The notes: a model not told the origin generated them from the letters alone. 64,000 bases of DNA from Marinoscillum sp. 108 (GCF_902506655.1 NZ_LR734817.1:151667-215666), one strand, 5' to 3'; counted from the stretch's first letter, positions 1 to 8,804 are shown. Numbers and translations are program-made.

Positions 1-475
1 GGATATTCTGGTCAATATCGAAAAGAACCTATTATTGTCATTGAGCACCGTCATTCCCGCGCAGGCGGGAATCTCATTCAGTCAGAATTTCTCAGGTCCG
101 ATATCAGGCATTGCCTTACTCTTCGACAGAGCTCAGAGTGACAATGCCCGAAGACACTTTGCTGTGAAAATGTCATGCCGAGATCAGGACAACAAGCCAG
201 ACTCTGTGTGATAATGCCAGAGCTACGTCGATTGAAAAGGTCATTTTTAGTTACGCATTTTGATCGGATATTCTGGTCAATATCGAAAAGAACCTATTAT
301 TGTCATTGAGCACCGTCATTCCCGCGCAGGCGGGAATCTCATTCAGTCAGAATTTCTCAGGTCCGATATCAGGCATTGCCTTACTCTTCGACGGAGCTCA
401 GAGTGACAATGCCCAAAGACACTTTGTTGTGAAAATGTCATGCTAAGCTCCGTCGAAGCATCAGACATTTTCATT
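1..475. repeat. REP-like interspersed repeat field, two direct copies (period 265 bp)
   Basis: The sequence starting at 1 recurs at 266 almost unchanged for about 180 bases. Each copy has a hairpin with 8-bp arms (ATTCCCGC / GCGGGAAT, 4-base loop) at 53-72 and 318-337, then the motif CTTCGACGGAGCTCAGAGTG (about 121-140 with one change, and 386-405). An inverted version of that motif (TGAGCTCCGTCGAA type, one mismatch) closes the second copy near 440-460. The same modules return at 2535-2715, 3050-3210 and 3211-3425. The first copy is cut by the window start. I see no gene in 1-679; 476-679 holds no recognisable repeat and should contain the promoter of the alginate lyase gene. Confidence 0.85.
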
Positions 476-679
476 TCCCACTACCCTGATATCAGGTCAG
501 GAACTCTCCATGGCAAGAGAAGTACACTTATAGGTCTACAATCATCCAAAACTCCCATGTGGGAAGCGAGTGACTCCTTTGTAAGGGCTGATCTCTTGTA
601 CATTTAGTCATCCATGCCGTTGTTCAATTGTCGCCGGCAGAATCAATCACTCAACTGTACATTTTAAAAGCATCAAATA

Positions 680-2458
680 ATGAAGCGATCAATACTTATC
701 ATCGCCCTAATTTTCGCAGTAGCGCAATACACCAATGCACAAGCCCCGGACTCCTTTGCCCATCCGGGAGTACTCAGCAGTCAGGTCGAGCTGGACGCCT
801 TGAAAGAGGCAGTGCAAACAAGCAATGGACACCCGCAGGTGGCAGGCTATGCCCGAATGGCGGACGAAACATTGGGAAACCTTGACTATACCCCTACTCC
901 ATACGCCAATGTGCATGTAATCGCCTCTGGAGTGGGAGATGAGGAGCGCGCCTTTCGCCAGGATGCTCATGCCCTGTACATCCACGCCATCAAGTGGGTG
1001 GTGACCGGAGATGACGCTCACCGCGACAAGGCCATAGAAATTGCAGATGCCTGGGGGGATACCTTTGAGTCGCTGATCCCGGAAGAGAATAAACCCAACC
1101 AACCTACACTGGAAGCCTCCTGGGCCCTCCCGATATGGATAGCTGGAGCAGAAATACTGAAATACTATGACAATGGAGTTTCCGGTTGGTCCTCTGCGAG
1201 TTTTGAAACTTTCGTGCAAAAGGTACTGGTCTACGTCAATGGCCCTATCTACCAGACGGCCAACTGGCTGATCTCCAAAGATCTTTCACTGATGTCGGCA
1301 GGAGTCTTCCTGAATGACGCTGCGCTATATAATGAAGGCTACAATCATGTAACCGGCCAGATTGACGACATTAGTACCACAGGCCAAATCCCGGAGCTGA
1401 CCCGCGACTTTGTGCACTCACAGTATGTACTGATCGGGCTGGCACAATGTGCCGAGGTAGCCTATCAGCAGGGTGATGAGGGCCTATTTACACATTCGGA
1501 TGCCCGGTTACGCACTGGTGCGGAGACTTACACCCTTTCGGTACTGGGTCAGACCTCTCCTAGCTATCACAGCAGTTCGGAATGGGCCCGCCACAGTGCT
1601 CCTTATGAGATTTTACTCAAGCGCTACACCGAGCTGGAGCTACCAGTGCCTGTAGTCCAGTATTATGTGATCGCCCAAAATCGCCCCGAAGATGGCAGTG
1701 AAGACCACTTTGTGGGATGGCTAAGTGCTACGCACGCCATAGAAGCTGAGGCCGGTGAAGCGCCGGTAAGTGAAGGCCAGGAAGAAGTACCCGGCAATCT
1801 GGCATTCAATCAGACAGCCAGCGCCTCTGAAGTGCCACAGCCAGAAAATCCGCCCGCTGCAGCCATTGATAACAACACGCTCACCCGCTGGTCTGCACAG
1901 GTCTATCCTCAGTGGCTGGAAGTGGATCTGGGAGAGGTAAAAGCAGTAGGGAAAACCGAAGTGATTTTCTACGAAGACCGGGCCTACAAGTACTTCATAG
2001 AGGTGAAAAAATCTGAGGCCGATGCCTATACCCAGGTGGTAGATCGCACGGCCAATACCACACCAGGCAGTGTAGAAGCTCCGATAACCGACGAGTTTTC
2101 TCCAACCCAGGCACGTTATGTGCGCATCACCGTCACAGGGGCTTCGGGATACACTGGAGCCTGGGTCAGCCTCACTGAATTTCGAATATTCGAAGGAGAT
2201 GAAGTCATTTTAGGTATTGGGGATAAGGGCCGATTCAATGTTTTCCCTAACCCCGTTTCGGATACTTTCACGGTAGAAGAAGCCCATGAGCAAGTGGTGG
2301 TACTTTACAGTCTCTCAGGTGTAGAGCTGATGAAAAAGTCAGCAGGAGTTACTAAACACTTCGATGTATCCGGTCTGCCGGCAGGACTCTATTTCGTGAA
2401 AATCCTATCTACTGATCAGAAGGTAATAGAAACACGAAAGCTGATCAAAAAGCACTAG
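680..2458 (+). CDS. Secreted alginate-lyase-family protein with F5/8 type C domain and T9SS sorting domain
   Basis: 592 residues. Signal peptide at 1-20 ending NAQ. Residues about 25-290 resemble the alginate lyase (PF05426-type) alpha-helical fold, including the ANWLISKDLSLMSAGVFLND stretch typical of that family. Residues about 370-510 form a discoidin / F5/8 type C carbohydrate-binding domain (NLAFNQTASAS start, TRWSAQ, WLEVDLGE). The last 75 residues are a T9SS type A sorting domain (VFPNPVSD, SGLPAGLYFVKI), so the product should cross the outer membrane and be released or anchored at the surface. Likely role: depolymerising uronic-acid polysaccharide such as alginate; the exact substrate is not readable from motifs. 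No susCD pair or other lyase is adjacent. The gene is bracketed by copies of the REP-like repeats. Confidence 0.85.
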   Translation: MKRSILIIALIFAVAQYTNAQAPDSFAHPGVLSSQVELDALKEAVQTSNGHPQVAGYARMADETLGNLDYTPTPYANVHVIASGVGDEERAFRQDAHALYIHAIKWVVTGDDAHRDKAIEIADAWGDTFESLIPEENKPNQPTLEASWALPIWIAGAEILKYYDNGVSGWSSASFETFVQKVLVYVNGPIYQTANWLISKDLSLMSAGVFLNDAALYNEGYNHVTGQIDDISTTGQIPELTRDFVHSQYVLIGLAQCAEVAYQQGDEGLFTHSDARLRTGAETYTLSVLGQTSPSYHSSSEWARHSAPYEILLKRYTELELPVPVVQYYVIAQNRPEDGSEDHFVGWLSATHAIEAEAGEAPVSEGQEEVPGNLAFNQTASASEVPQPENPPAAAIDNNTLTRWSAQVYPQWLEVDLGEVKAVGKTEVIFYEDRAYKYFIEVKKSEADAYTQVVDRTANTTPGSVEAPITDEFSPTQARYVRITVTGASGYTGAWVSLTEFRIFEGDEVILGIGDKGRFNVFPNPVSDTFTVEEAHEQVVVLYSLSGVELMKKSAGVTKHFDVSGLPAGLYFVKILSTDQKVIETRKLIKKH

Positions 2459-2534
2459 GGGCCACGAGTCGATAGTGGCATTGTCTTCCCTTCTGTCATG
2501 GAGCCTGTCGGACCACAGACATATGGATGATAAG

Positions 2535-2715
2535 TTAGCGGCATTGCCTTACTCTTCGACGGAGCTCAGAGTGACAATGCCTAAAGACACTTTGCTGTGT
2601 AAATATCATGCCGAGATTAGAATACCCATGCCAGACTCTGTGTGATAATGTCAGAGCCACGTCGATTGAAAATGTCATGCTGAGCTCCGTCGAAGCATCA
2701 GACATTTTCACTTTC
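2535..2715. repeat. REP-like repeat copy between alginate lyase and GIY-YIG genes
   Basis: Contains the forward motif CTTCGACGGAGCTCAGAGTG near 2553-2572 and the inverted motif TGAGCTCCGTCGAA near 2679-2692, which can pair across about 100 bases. The closing block GCATCAGACATTTTCA also occurs near 460-475. The stop codon of the GIY-YIG gene (minus strand, 2708-2710) is supplied by the last bases of this block, so the gene abuts the repeat directly. Confidence 0.8.
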
Positions 2716-2998
2716 TGATATAAGCTATCGAAAGTTCGGGAAGCAGGTCCCACCGGCGAGCTATCAATGCTTCTTTCTTCGCTCTCCTCCATCCCTTTAC
2801 TTGCTTCTCAAAAGCAATGGCCTGATTGACATCTGGGAAATGCTCCTGAAAAACCAACTTCAACGGGCGCCTCCTGAATGTATAAGCCCTAGAATCATGA
2901 CCCGATTGATGCTCCCAAACACGACGATCAAGATCATTGGTTACCCCGGTATAGTAGGTACCATCAGCACATCGTAGAATGTAAACCGTGTAGATCAT
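2708..2998 (-). CDS. Small GIY-YIG family endonuclease
   Basis: 96 residues starting MIYTVYILRC. The GIY-YIG core is clear: YTVYILRC, then TYYTGVTNDLDRRVWEHQSG (tyrosines, glycine and the conserved arginine), then a lysine-rich helix and FEKQVKGWRR near residue 75, as in stand-alone bacterial GIY-YIG (UPF0213-like) proteins. The reading frame stays open upstream to 3193, but that extension is translated repeat sequence, so the ATG at 2998 is chosen. The gene sits inside REP-like repeats, with its stop codon inside one copy. Biological role unknown; a link between this nuclease and repeat spread is inference. Confidence 0.85.
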   Translation of the reverse strand: MIYTVYILRCADGTYYTGVTNDLDRRVWEHQSGHDSRAYTFRRRPLKLVFQEHFPDVNQAIAFEKQVKGWRRAKKEALIARRWDLLPELSIAYIRK

Positions 2999-3049
2999 CC
3001 CATATAAATCTACATAAAAGGTGGGTTTATCTGTATAAAAGGAGATTGG

Positions 3050-3425
3050 GTGGCGGCATTGTCTTACTCTTCGACGGAGCTCAGAGTGACAATGCCCAAA
3101 GACATTTTGCTGTGAAAATGTCATGCCGAGATCAGGACAACAAGCCAGACTCAGTGTGATAATGCCGGAGCCACGTCGAATTGAAAATGTCATTTTCAGT
3201 TACGCCTTTATTTATCAGATACCCAGGTCAACATCGAGAAGAACCTGTTATAGTTGTTGAAAACCGTCATTCCCGCGCAGGCGGGAATCTCATCCGGTCA
3301 AGAGTTTTCAGGTTCGCTATCTGGTATTGTCTTACTCTTCGACGGAGCTCAGAGTGACAATGCCCAGCTCAGAGCGACAATATCGGAGCTAGGGATAACA
3401 ATGCAGAAATCAGCGTGACAATGCC
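3050..3425. repeat. REP-like repeat field, two further modules
   Basis: 3056-3320 repeats the order seen at about 113-370: forward CTTCGACGGAGCTCAGAGTG motif (3068), ATGTCATGCCGAGATCAGGA, GTCATTTTCAGTTACGC, then the hairpin ATTCCCGC/GCGGGAAT at 3269-3288, then another forward motif near 3337. The last 60 bases degenerate into short echoes (AGCTCAGAGCGACAAT). With the copies at 1-475 this gives direct repeats of roughly 250 bp on both sides of the alginate lyase and GIY-YIG genes. No gene seen in 2999-3449. Confidence 0.8.
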
Positions 3426-3449
3426 CGGGCTGATCATGGTTAAGCATAC

Positions 3450-3779
3450 TCAATCGTTCCTGATGATTTCAAATTGACCTGGCGAAACCTTTATGGGAGG
3501 TGGGAATCCTTTTCCCAGCACTTTCCGGTTATCCTCGTTAAGTCCTTCCGTGTTTTCAAATCCGCTGTTCACTACGGATTCAAATGATTCATAGGAGTCC
3601 CACACCACTATGTTGACGTAGTTGAACTTGTTATTGGCATTGATAGCCCGGTAAAAGGTAGAGCTTACAAATCCGGGTTTTGATTTAAAATACTCAATGT
3701 AGGCATCCCTGATTTTTAAGGCTTCATTCTCGTACCCCTCAGGTACCTCTATCGAATTGATGACACTTATTTGCTTCAT
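3450..3779 (-). CDS. Antibiotic biosynthesis monooxygenase (ABM) domain protein
   Basis: 109 residues, no signal peptide. The fold pattern is that of the ABM dimeric alpha-beta barrel: an initial strand (ISVINSIEVPEG), a helix (NEALKIRDAYIEYFKSKPGF), FVSSTFYRAI, and YVNIVVWDSYESFESVV. ABM proteins include quinol and haem monooxygenases and many of unknown substrate; nothing here fixes the substrate. It starts 10 bases after the DUF2867 gene ends, in the same direction, so the two are probably co-transcribed. Confidence 0.7.
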   Translation of the reverse strand: MKQISVINSIEVPEGYENEALKIRDAYIEYFKSKPGFVSSTFYRAINANNKFNYVNIVVWDSYESFESVVNSGFENTEGLNEDNRKVLGKGFPPPIKVSPGQFEIIRND

Positions 3780-3789
3780 TTATGATTGA

Positions 3790-4398
3790 TCACGTTTTTG
3801 ACTCTTTGGTAAAGTTCTCCCATTTTTTCTTTGCCGCCCGCATCATGGCCGGGTACACTACCCACAGCCGGAAGGGTTTGATCAGGGCCATATAAAACCT
3901 TCCAAAACCACCTTTTGGCTTCACATACACAGCCATGTGAACCACCCAGGCGCCATCCTGCGGCACCCTACTTATGTGAAGGGCAGCCTCTACTGTTTTA
4001 TTGGCAATTTCGGAGAGAAATTCGTTCTCCAACTGATAGACCGGGATAAAATCACCCGTGCCCGGATCGGGTAGCTCCTCAAAGGTCAGTTGCTCACGCC
4101 CGGCATACCGATGACGAAGTGTGCCCGGAATCAGGTGATCTACCGGCTGCTGCTCATCCCAGTGAAACAGCTTTCCTAAAAACAGCCTGAACCGAAACAG
4201 CAGGCCAGCAAGGCCCTTGCCAGAGAGCTGGTCTCCGGCAGATCTGAATAACGTTAGAAACTGATCGAGGGAGTGCTCAGACTGGAGAATGACGGGGAAA
4301 CGCCACACATCCTCCAGCTCATAATCTGACAGCAGATCATGAACATACAAGGAATGTCTGAGGTGCTCCTCAGGGCTGATTTTTATCTTTTGAGACAT
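3790..4398 (-). CDS. DUF2867 family protein
   Basis: 202 residues from the ATG at 4398 (an in-frame ATG at 4419 would add seven residues; no ribosome-binding site decides between them). The sequence resembles the DUF2867 domain found alone or at the C-terminus of SDR-like proteins: WRFPVILQSEHSLDQF early, a central HRYAGREQLTF, and a C-terminal WVVHMAVYVKPKGGFGRFYMALIKPFR segment. Cytoplasmic, function unknown. First gene of a short minus-strand operon with the ABM protein. Confidence 0.65.
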   Translation of the reverse strand: MSQKIKISPEEHLRHSLYVHDLLSDYELEDVWRFPVILQSEHSLDQFLTLFRSAGDQLSGKGLAGLLFRFRLFLGKLFHWDEQQPVDHLIPGTLRHRYAGREQLTFEELPDPGTGDFIPVYQLENEFLSEIANKTVEAALHISRVPQDGAWVVHMAVYVKPKGGFGRFYMALIKPFRLWVVYPAMMRAAKKKWENFTKESKT

Positions 4399-4518
4399 AA
4401 GGCTAGGTTTCAAAAGCAAATTAGTTCAGAAAAACTTATCACCGCTATTAGCCTTTCATCACCTGCTTGCAACCATTTTTGACCGAACAGCGTCTCTAGC
4501 GGGATAAAAAATCGCATA

Positions 4519-5304
4519 ATGAAAAGATACGCTCACTTCAACATGATCATGATGGTCTCCTTACTCCTGACCTTTGGATGCAAGGAAGATGGTTTGTTCA
4601 ACAAGGAAATTGACAACACCCCGGCCAATATCAAGATCCTATACCCTCAAGCCAATACAGTGAATTACATCACTTCCATTGGGTATGCCGATTACATGGT
4701 TTTCCTGCTGTCAGACCCGGAGAAAAATGGGAAAAGGTTAACCGTAACAGGGATTGGCACTGTGACCCTGGAACTCAACGACAACCCGATCTATTATGAT
4801 GATGTACCAGACACCCTTTTTGGGCTGTCTCCCATTATTTACGCCAACAGCGACAACCTGATCCAATTATATGTGGAGGTAGAAGACAAGGGAGACCGCA
4901 ACACTCTGAGCGATCACACTTTCAGTTTTACCATGGTTCCGGATAATGCTTTTATCACCAACCCAAAATTAACACGCACAGAAGACCTCAGCGTGGAATT
5001 CGACGTGCATACTTTCTCAAAAGACCTGGGTTCAATCGTATCGTTCAATTTTACCACGGTGGATGTGAATGCCGGGGCAATTTATAACTTCGGACAACAC
5101 GAGTACTACAGTGCTATGAATGAGATCAACTGTAATAACTGCCATACCAGCCAGCCCTCACTTACTTCGCACTTCAGTACCCATCTTATCGGGAAGGACA
5201 TTAAAAGTGGGAATAACCTTTATGTGCACATCTATGTGATCGACCATAAGAACTCGAATGGTTCGCATACCAACTACCGCTATCCGCTTGGGGTTATTCC
5301 TTAA
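4519..5304 (+). CDS. Lipoprotein with a single CxxCH motif, function unknown
   Basis: 261 residues. Lipoprotein signal peptide with Cys21 in a LLLTFGC lipobox. The body looks like beta-rich domains with no family I recognise. Residues 205-209 read CNNCH, a c-type haem attachment motif, in the context EINCNNCHTSQPS. Only one such motif is present and a distal methionine or histidine ligand cannot be assigned, so haem binding is possible but unproven. Divergent from the DUF2867 gene with a 120-base spacer. The downstream 380 bases are repeat sequence. Confidence 0.65.
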   Translation: MKRYAHFNMIMMVSLLLTFGCKEDGLFNKEIDNTPANIKILYPQANTVNYITSIGYADYMVFLLSDPEKNGKRLTVTGIGTVTLELNDNPIYYDDVPDTLFGLSPIIYANSDNLIQLYVEVEDKGDRNTLSDHTFSFTMVPDNAFITNPKLTRTEDLSVEFDVHTFSKDLGSIVSFNFTTVDVNAGAIYNFGQHEYYSAMNEINCNNCHTSQPSLTSHFSTHLIGKDIKSGNNLYVHIYVIDHKNSNGSHTNYRYPLGVIP

Positions 5305-5367
5305 GCGGAGCTGGGGGCGTCAATTTGGAGTATTGGAAATCAAAGTGAGCAGAAGGTTTTTCCTAAC

Positions 5368-5636
5368 GGGAAGTTGCGTAACCTACGCTCCATTTTTTCG
5401 GTTAGGCGGGGCAACTACAATAAGGGCGGAGTATAATTTTGTTCGTCGTTGCTGTTGATTAAGTGCCCTCAAGCCGGGCAGGCTGTTACTTTTCCTTGAT
5501 GAAAAGTAACCAAAAATCATGACAGAATGATCACTTCCGACCCTATCCGATCATGATCGGGGCCATCGCACGCCCGGAATTCTGTCGGGCCGTCCCGCCT
5601 GGAGTTAAGGTTCCGATTGAAAATTGACCGATGATT
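5368..5636. repeat. Repeat family B, long copy 1, with GTTACTTTTC hairpin
   Basis: About 265 bases that align with 7298-7565: CGTAACCT...CTCCATTTTT, TTTTGTTCGTCGTTGCTGTT, GCCCTCAAGCCGGGC, then a perfect 10-bp hairpin GTTACTTTTC-CTTGAT-GAAAAGTAAC at 5485-5510, AACCAAAAATCATGACAGAA, and ATCCGATCATGATCGG. It lies between the CxxCH lipoprotein and the glycan-binding protein gene. No gene is supported between 5305 and 5683. Confidence 0.85.
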
Positions 5637-5683
5637 TTTAGGTTTTGGAAGGGTTGTACAACAGCTACGCTTGTTACCATACG

Positions 5684-6442
5684 TTAATGGACGTCAATTC
5701 CGTTAAAGTAAATTTCGGTTATTGCCGTGTCATCCCACTTTGCACCGGGGTAAACTTCTGAGATTTCAAATTTCATTGTAAAGCTCGATTTTTTCTTAAG
5801 TTGCTCGAAGTTATGTCGATCGTTGTAACCAATAGGATCAACTTTAAAATGCTGCTCTGCTTTGGTGTCCGCAAGTTCTAGTACTGCATATGGTTTGTTG
5901 TCAATGTACATTTTCAAGGTTTTGACTCTGGAATTATTCTTCCATGCATTATCACTCTTGACATAACCGTTCACAATTATTATGTCGGTTATTCTAGGAT
6001 TCTCAGGTTTAACGTGATATTCGAGATATTCGCCTATTCCATAACCAGGAACTCCTTCAACCCAAGCTGTTTCATAGCTCAAATCATGAGCATTATTGGC
6101 GATGTATGTGTTGGTGCCCTGTGCAGAAAGTTCGGATGAAGCAGTTTGGGTATCTAGTCCACCTCCGCAATACCAACTACATCCACCTCCAACAATATCC
6201 CACATGTTTTCATAGACTTCACCATACTTTTCAAAGGTCGCTTGTTCTTCGGATGTTAGTTCTTCCCACGATCTGTTGCCCTCATTCAAATCTTCCAGTG
6301 CTTTGTCTCTTAGGGCCCATTCTTTTTGAATAGTTGGACCGAAATCAAGCATCTTTCCGATTGTTGGCTTGAGAGTTGGTACGTCTTGGGCGTTCAGAAA
6401 GTTGAAGAATGAAATGAACAATATAGTTAGTAGAGTCTTCAT
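5684..6442 (-). CDS. Secreted protein with NADase-type glycan-binding domain
   Basis: 252 residues from the ATG at 6442, which gives a clean signal peptide (MKTLLTILFISFFNFLNAQ); the frame is open to 6478 but that adds non-signal residues. Residues about 110-245 match the discoidin-like 'NADase-type glycan-binding' domain: SSELSAQGTNTYIANNAHD, TAWVEGVPGYGIGEYLEY, then IIIVNGYVKSDNAWKNNSRV. This domain normally binds glycans; no catalytic module is fused to it here. N-terminal residues 30-100 are a helical region without a recognised family. Preceded by leader repeat L shared with two other genes. Confidence 0.7.
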   Translation of the reverse strand: MKTLLTILFISFFNFLNAQDVPTLKPTIGKMLDFGPTIQKEWALRDKALEDLNEGNRSWEELTSEEQATFEKYGEVYENMWDIVGGGCSWYCGGGLDTQTASSELSAQGTNTYIANNAHDLSYETAWVEGVPGYGIGEYLEYHVKPENPRITDIIIVNGYVKSDNAWKNNSRVKTLKMYIDNKPYAVLELADTKAEQHFKVDPIGYNDRHNFEQLKKKSSFTMKFEISEVYPGAKWDDTAITEIYFNGIDVH

Positions 6443-6470
6443 GTGTACTGAATATGTGTGGTAACAAATG

Positions 6471-6560
6471 GCCAACACCCCCTGACTGCCAGCCGTCCTC
6501 TACCAAATCTAGTAAATTTTAACTCCTGAGTAAACCATGATTGTCTATATGGCTGTACAC
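6471..6560. repeat. Leader repeat L, copy 1
   Basis: Shares CCAACACCCCCTG...CCGTCCTCTACCAAATCTAG and AACCATTG/AACCATGATTG with the regions upstream of the genes at 7580-8791 and 9183-10364. The core dyad AAATCTAGTAAATTT is at 6505-6519, weaker than in the other two copies. In every case the repeat lies 30-140 bases upstream of a minus-strand gene for a secreted protein, so it may carry promoter or leader function. Confidence 0.65.
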
Positions 6561-6647
6561 CCCATTGCAAATTGCCAAACCATCAATCCTTGTCTCGCTT
6601 GTTGGAGAACCACACCAAAAAGGTTGGGCCCCGTTGATGTATGTGTT

Positions 6648-7157
6648 CTATTCCTGGTAGGCTCCCGAAGAATACGTTAACTCATAACTGTGGGTATATA
6701 TTTCAAACACGATTCCAAATGGATCCTCCACATAGACCATTTTATAAGGCTTTTCATTGGGGTAGTATTCTCTGATCGGCATTCTTTGCTTTCCGCCAGA
6801 CTCAACTATCCTTTTGGTTAGATTTTCGATATCAGGATCTTGTACACAAAAGTGAAAAAGCCCTGTATTGAAAGGGTTAAACTCAGGGGCTTCCTTTATC
6901 CCGTGGGGAAAAGAAAATAGCTCAATCCCGATTCCGTCAGAGGTAGACAAATGCGCGATTTCAAACTCCTCCCAATTTTCTCCAAAAACGTCAATGCACA
7001 TCTGTCCAATGGCTGTTTCCCTTTCCTTCTTTACGGTGGATGGTGGCATTATCACATACCATCCCATCACGTTATGATAAAAATCTACCGCTTTCCTGAT
7101 GTCAGGCACAGTAATCCCAATGTGCGAAAAGGATTTCGGATACTTTATGTCATTCAT
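6648..7157 (-). CDS. VOC (glyoxalase/bleomycin-resistance fold) family protein
   Basis: 169 residues from the ATG at 7157 (an upstream in-frame start at 7208 adds a segment without domain character). Vicinal oxygen chelate fold: SHIGITVPDIRKAVDFYHNVMGW at the N-terminus with the first metal histidine, GIGIELFSF, then the second module LFHFCVQDPDIENLTKRI with its histidine, and VYVEDPFGIVFEIYTHS with the conserved glutamate. Family members are glyoxalases, dioxygenases or thiol transferases; the substrate cannot be read from the sequence. Stands alone between repeat copies. Confidence 0.8.
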   Translation of the reverse strand: MNDIKYPKSFSHIGITVPDIRKAVDFYHNVMGWYVIMPPSTVKKERETAIGQMCIDVFGENWEEFEIAHLSTSDGIGIELFSFPHGIKEAPEFNPFNTGLFHFCVQDPDIENLTKRIVESGGKQRMPIREYYPNEKPYKMVYVEDPFGIVFEIYTHSYELTYSSGAYQE

Positions 7158-7297
7158 GATATTAACTTTTGTTGATGGTATTAATGCCTGATGGCCATCT
7201 GGTAGCAAAGCCAGAAGATTTTGAACCCTCAGAACCCCATGGGGTAACGGGAGCGATAAAGAATGGTTTATTTATTTACGGCGAGATTTTAAATTCC

Positions 7298-7565
7298 TTC
7301 AGGAAGTTCCGTAACCTCTCCATTTTTCGTTTGTTCGGGGTGGCTGCAACACGAGATGGTAATTTTGTTCGTCGTTGCTGTTGATTAGATGCCCTCAAGC
7401 CGGGCTGGCTGTTACTTTTCCTTGATGAAAAGTAACCAAAAATCATGACAGAATGATCACTTCCGCCCCTATCCGATCATGATCGGGCCCCTCACACGCC
7501 CGGAATTCTGTCACGCCGTCCCTCCTGAAAGTTGAGGTTTGGGTTGAAAGGTGATTGGGCTTAGC
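7298..7565. repeat. Repeat family B, long copy 2, with GTTACTTTTC hairpin
   Basis: Second long copy of the family at 5368-5636, in the same orientation, with the hairpin GTTACTTTTC-CTTGAT-GAAAAGTAAC at 7411-7436 and the flanking blocks GCCCTCAAGCCGGGC and ATCCGATCATGATCGG. It fills most of the gap between the VOC gene and the tail-fibre-like gene; nothing else is visible between 7158 and 7579. Confidence 0.85.
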
Positions 7566-7579
7566 CCTATTATGATCTT

Positions 7580-8791
7580 TTATTTGTTTTCTAGTTTAGA
7601 AATTTTCCGTTCTAGTTGCTCGATTCTAGCTTGTTGAGATCGATTTTGCTTGTTCTGCTCGATTAAATAAAGCGTCAGTTCCTCGATTTTCTGAAGCATC
7701 TTAGCATTCATTTCACCTAGATTGATTCCGTTCTCCTTTACTTCTGTTTCGCTTGGGATTTCAGGAAGATGACCTTTATCATTTATATGTTGTTCGACTT
7801 CTTCAAGTGTTCTGAGTTCATAGTCATTCTCAAAAACAAAATCTGACCACCCAATCAAATCAACTCTTACCTCCTTAGTGTGAATAGTACCATTAACAGA
7901 GAGTTTCGAATCAGGAGAATCAGTACCTATTCCAACATTCCCAGACCAGAAAAACACTTTATCCCTAACCCTAAAATGCCCAAGTTTAGTAGGAGTTGTT
8001 GTCGTAAATACATTTTGGTTATCAAATTGTACAATATCCAGATTTAGCCCACTATCCCATTTGAATCCAACACCAAAGCTCTGTTGCTCACCAACAACTA
8101 GCATTGGTTTATTCGAAGTGTCATCGCCGTTTACAGACAAGATGTTATCTCTATTGCCATTGAATAGCATATCACCAGAGTTTAGAGTTAGTCTCTTACT
8201 CGGGTTTGTATCGCCTATACCAATATTATTTACTGGATTAAAAAGTAAATCACCTTGTCTCTCCATAGTGATAACATCCCTAAGACCGTCCCAAAAAGCA
8301 AAATTGGTACTACCAGATCCTGTCATCCCGAATCTCCAGATTTCTTGAGCACTTTCATCAGCCAAAGCCAGCTGTGAGCGCCCGGTTGTTGAGTATCTTC
8401 TAACTCTTAAAAAATCCGAATCGTTCCCAAGGGCCAAATCAAGCTTTTTGGAGGGTTGATCAACCCCTATTCCAACATTTCCTGACCAATAGAATACTTT
8501 ATCTCTGACTCTGAAGTGTCCGAGTTTGGTGGGAGAGGTTGAAAAAAAATTTTGATTGTCGAATTGCACAATATCCAAATCCAAAACACTACTCCACTTA
8601 AATCCTAGTCCATAGAGCTGTTGTTCACCTATCACTAACATCGGCTTATTGGTAGTATTATCACCATTCAGTGAAATTACATTATCTCGATTACCTGTAA
8701 ACTTTAGATCACCATTATCAATTGTTTCTGTTTGGCACCACACATAAGTCGAAATAAAGATTGTAATTACTATTGAAAAGAACTTTTTCAT
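7580..8791 (-). CDS. Tail-fibre-like surface protein with internal duplication
   Basis: 403 residues from the ATG at 8791, which gives a signal peptide ending CQ. Two homologous blocks of about 90 residues follow (roughly 28-120 and 190-285), each running GNRDNVISLNGD ... KPMLVIGEQQ ... FKW ... LDIVQFDNQN ... KLGHFRVRDKVFYWSGNVGIG. The C-terminal 110 residues carry the WSDFVFENDYELRTLEEVEQ / GHLPEIPSE / NGINLGEMNAKMLQKIEEL block and a terminal coiled coil. This architecture is common for Bacteroidota 'tail fiber domain' proteins, but the autocleaving S74 chaperone motif is not evident. Surface or extracellular trimeric fibre is the likely form. Paralogue of the gene at 9183-10364. Confidence 0.7.
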   Translation of the reverse strand: MKKFFSIVITIFISTYVWCQTETIDNGDLKFTGNRDNVISLNGDNTTNKPMLVIGEQQLYGLGFKWSSVLDLDIVQFDNQNFFSTSPTKLGHFRVRDKVFYWSGNVGIGVDQPSKKLDLALGNDSDFLRVRRYSTTGRSQLALADESAQEIWRFGMTGSGSTNFAFWDGLRDVITMERQGDLLFNPVNNIGIGDTNPSKRLTLNSGDMLFNGNRDNILSVNGDDTSNKPMLVVGEQQSFGVGFKWDSGLNLDIVQFDNQNVFTTTTPTKLGHFRVRDKVFFWSGNVGIGTDSPDSKLSVNGTIHTKEVRVDLIGWSDFVFENDYELRTLEEVEQHINDKGHLPEIPSETEVKENGINLGEMNAKMLQKIEELTLYLIEQNKQNRSQQARIEQLERKISKLENK

Positions 8792-8804
8792 AAAAGAGGA
8801 GTTT

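Noticed and set aside
2999-3193. N-terminal extension of the GIY-YIG reading frame
   Set aside because: It is the translation of repeat DNA; the GIY-YIG fold starts at the ATG at 2998.
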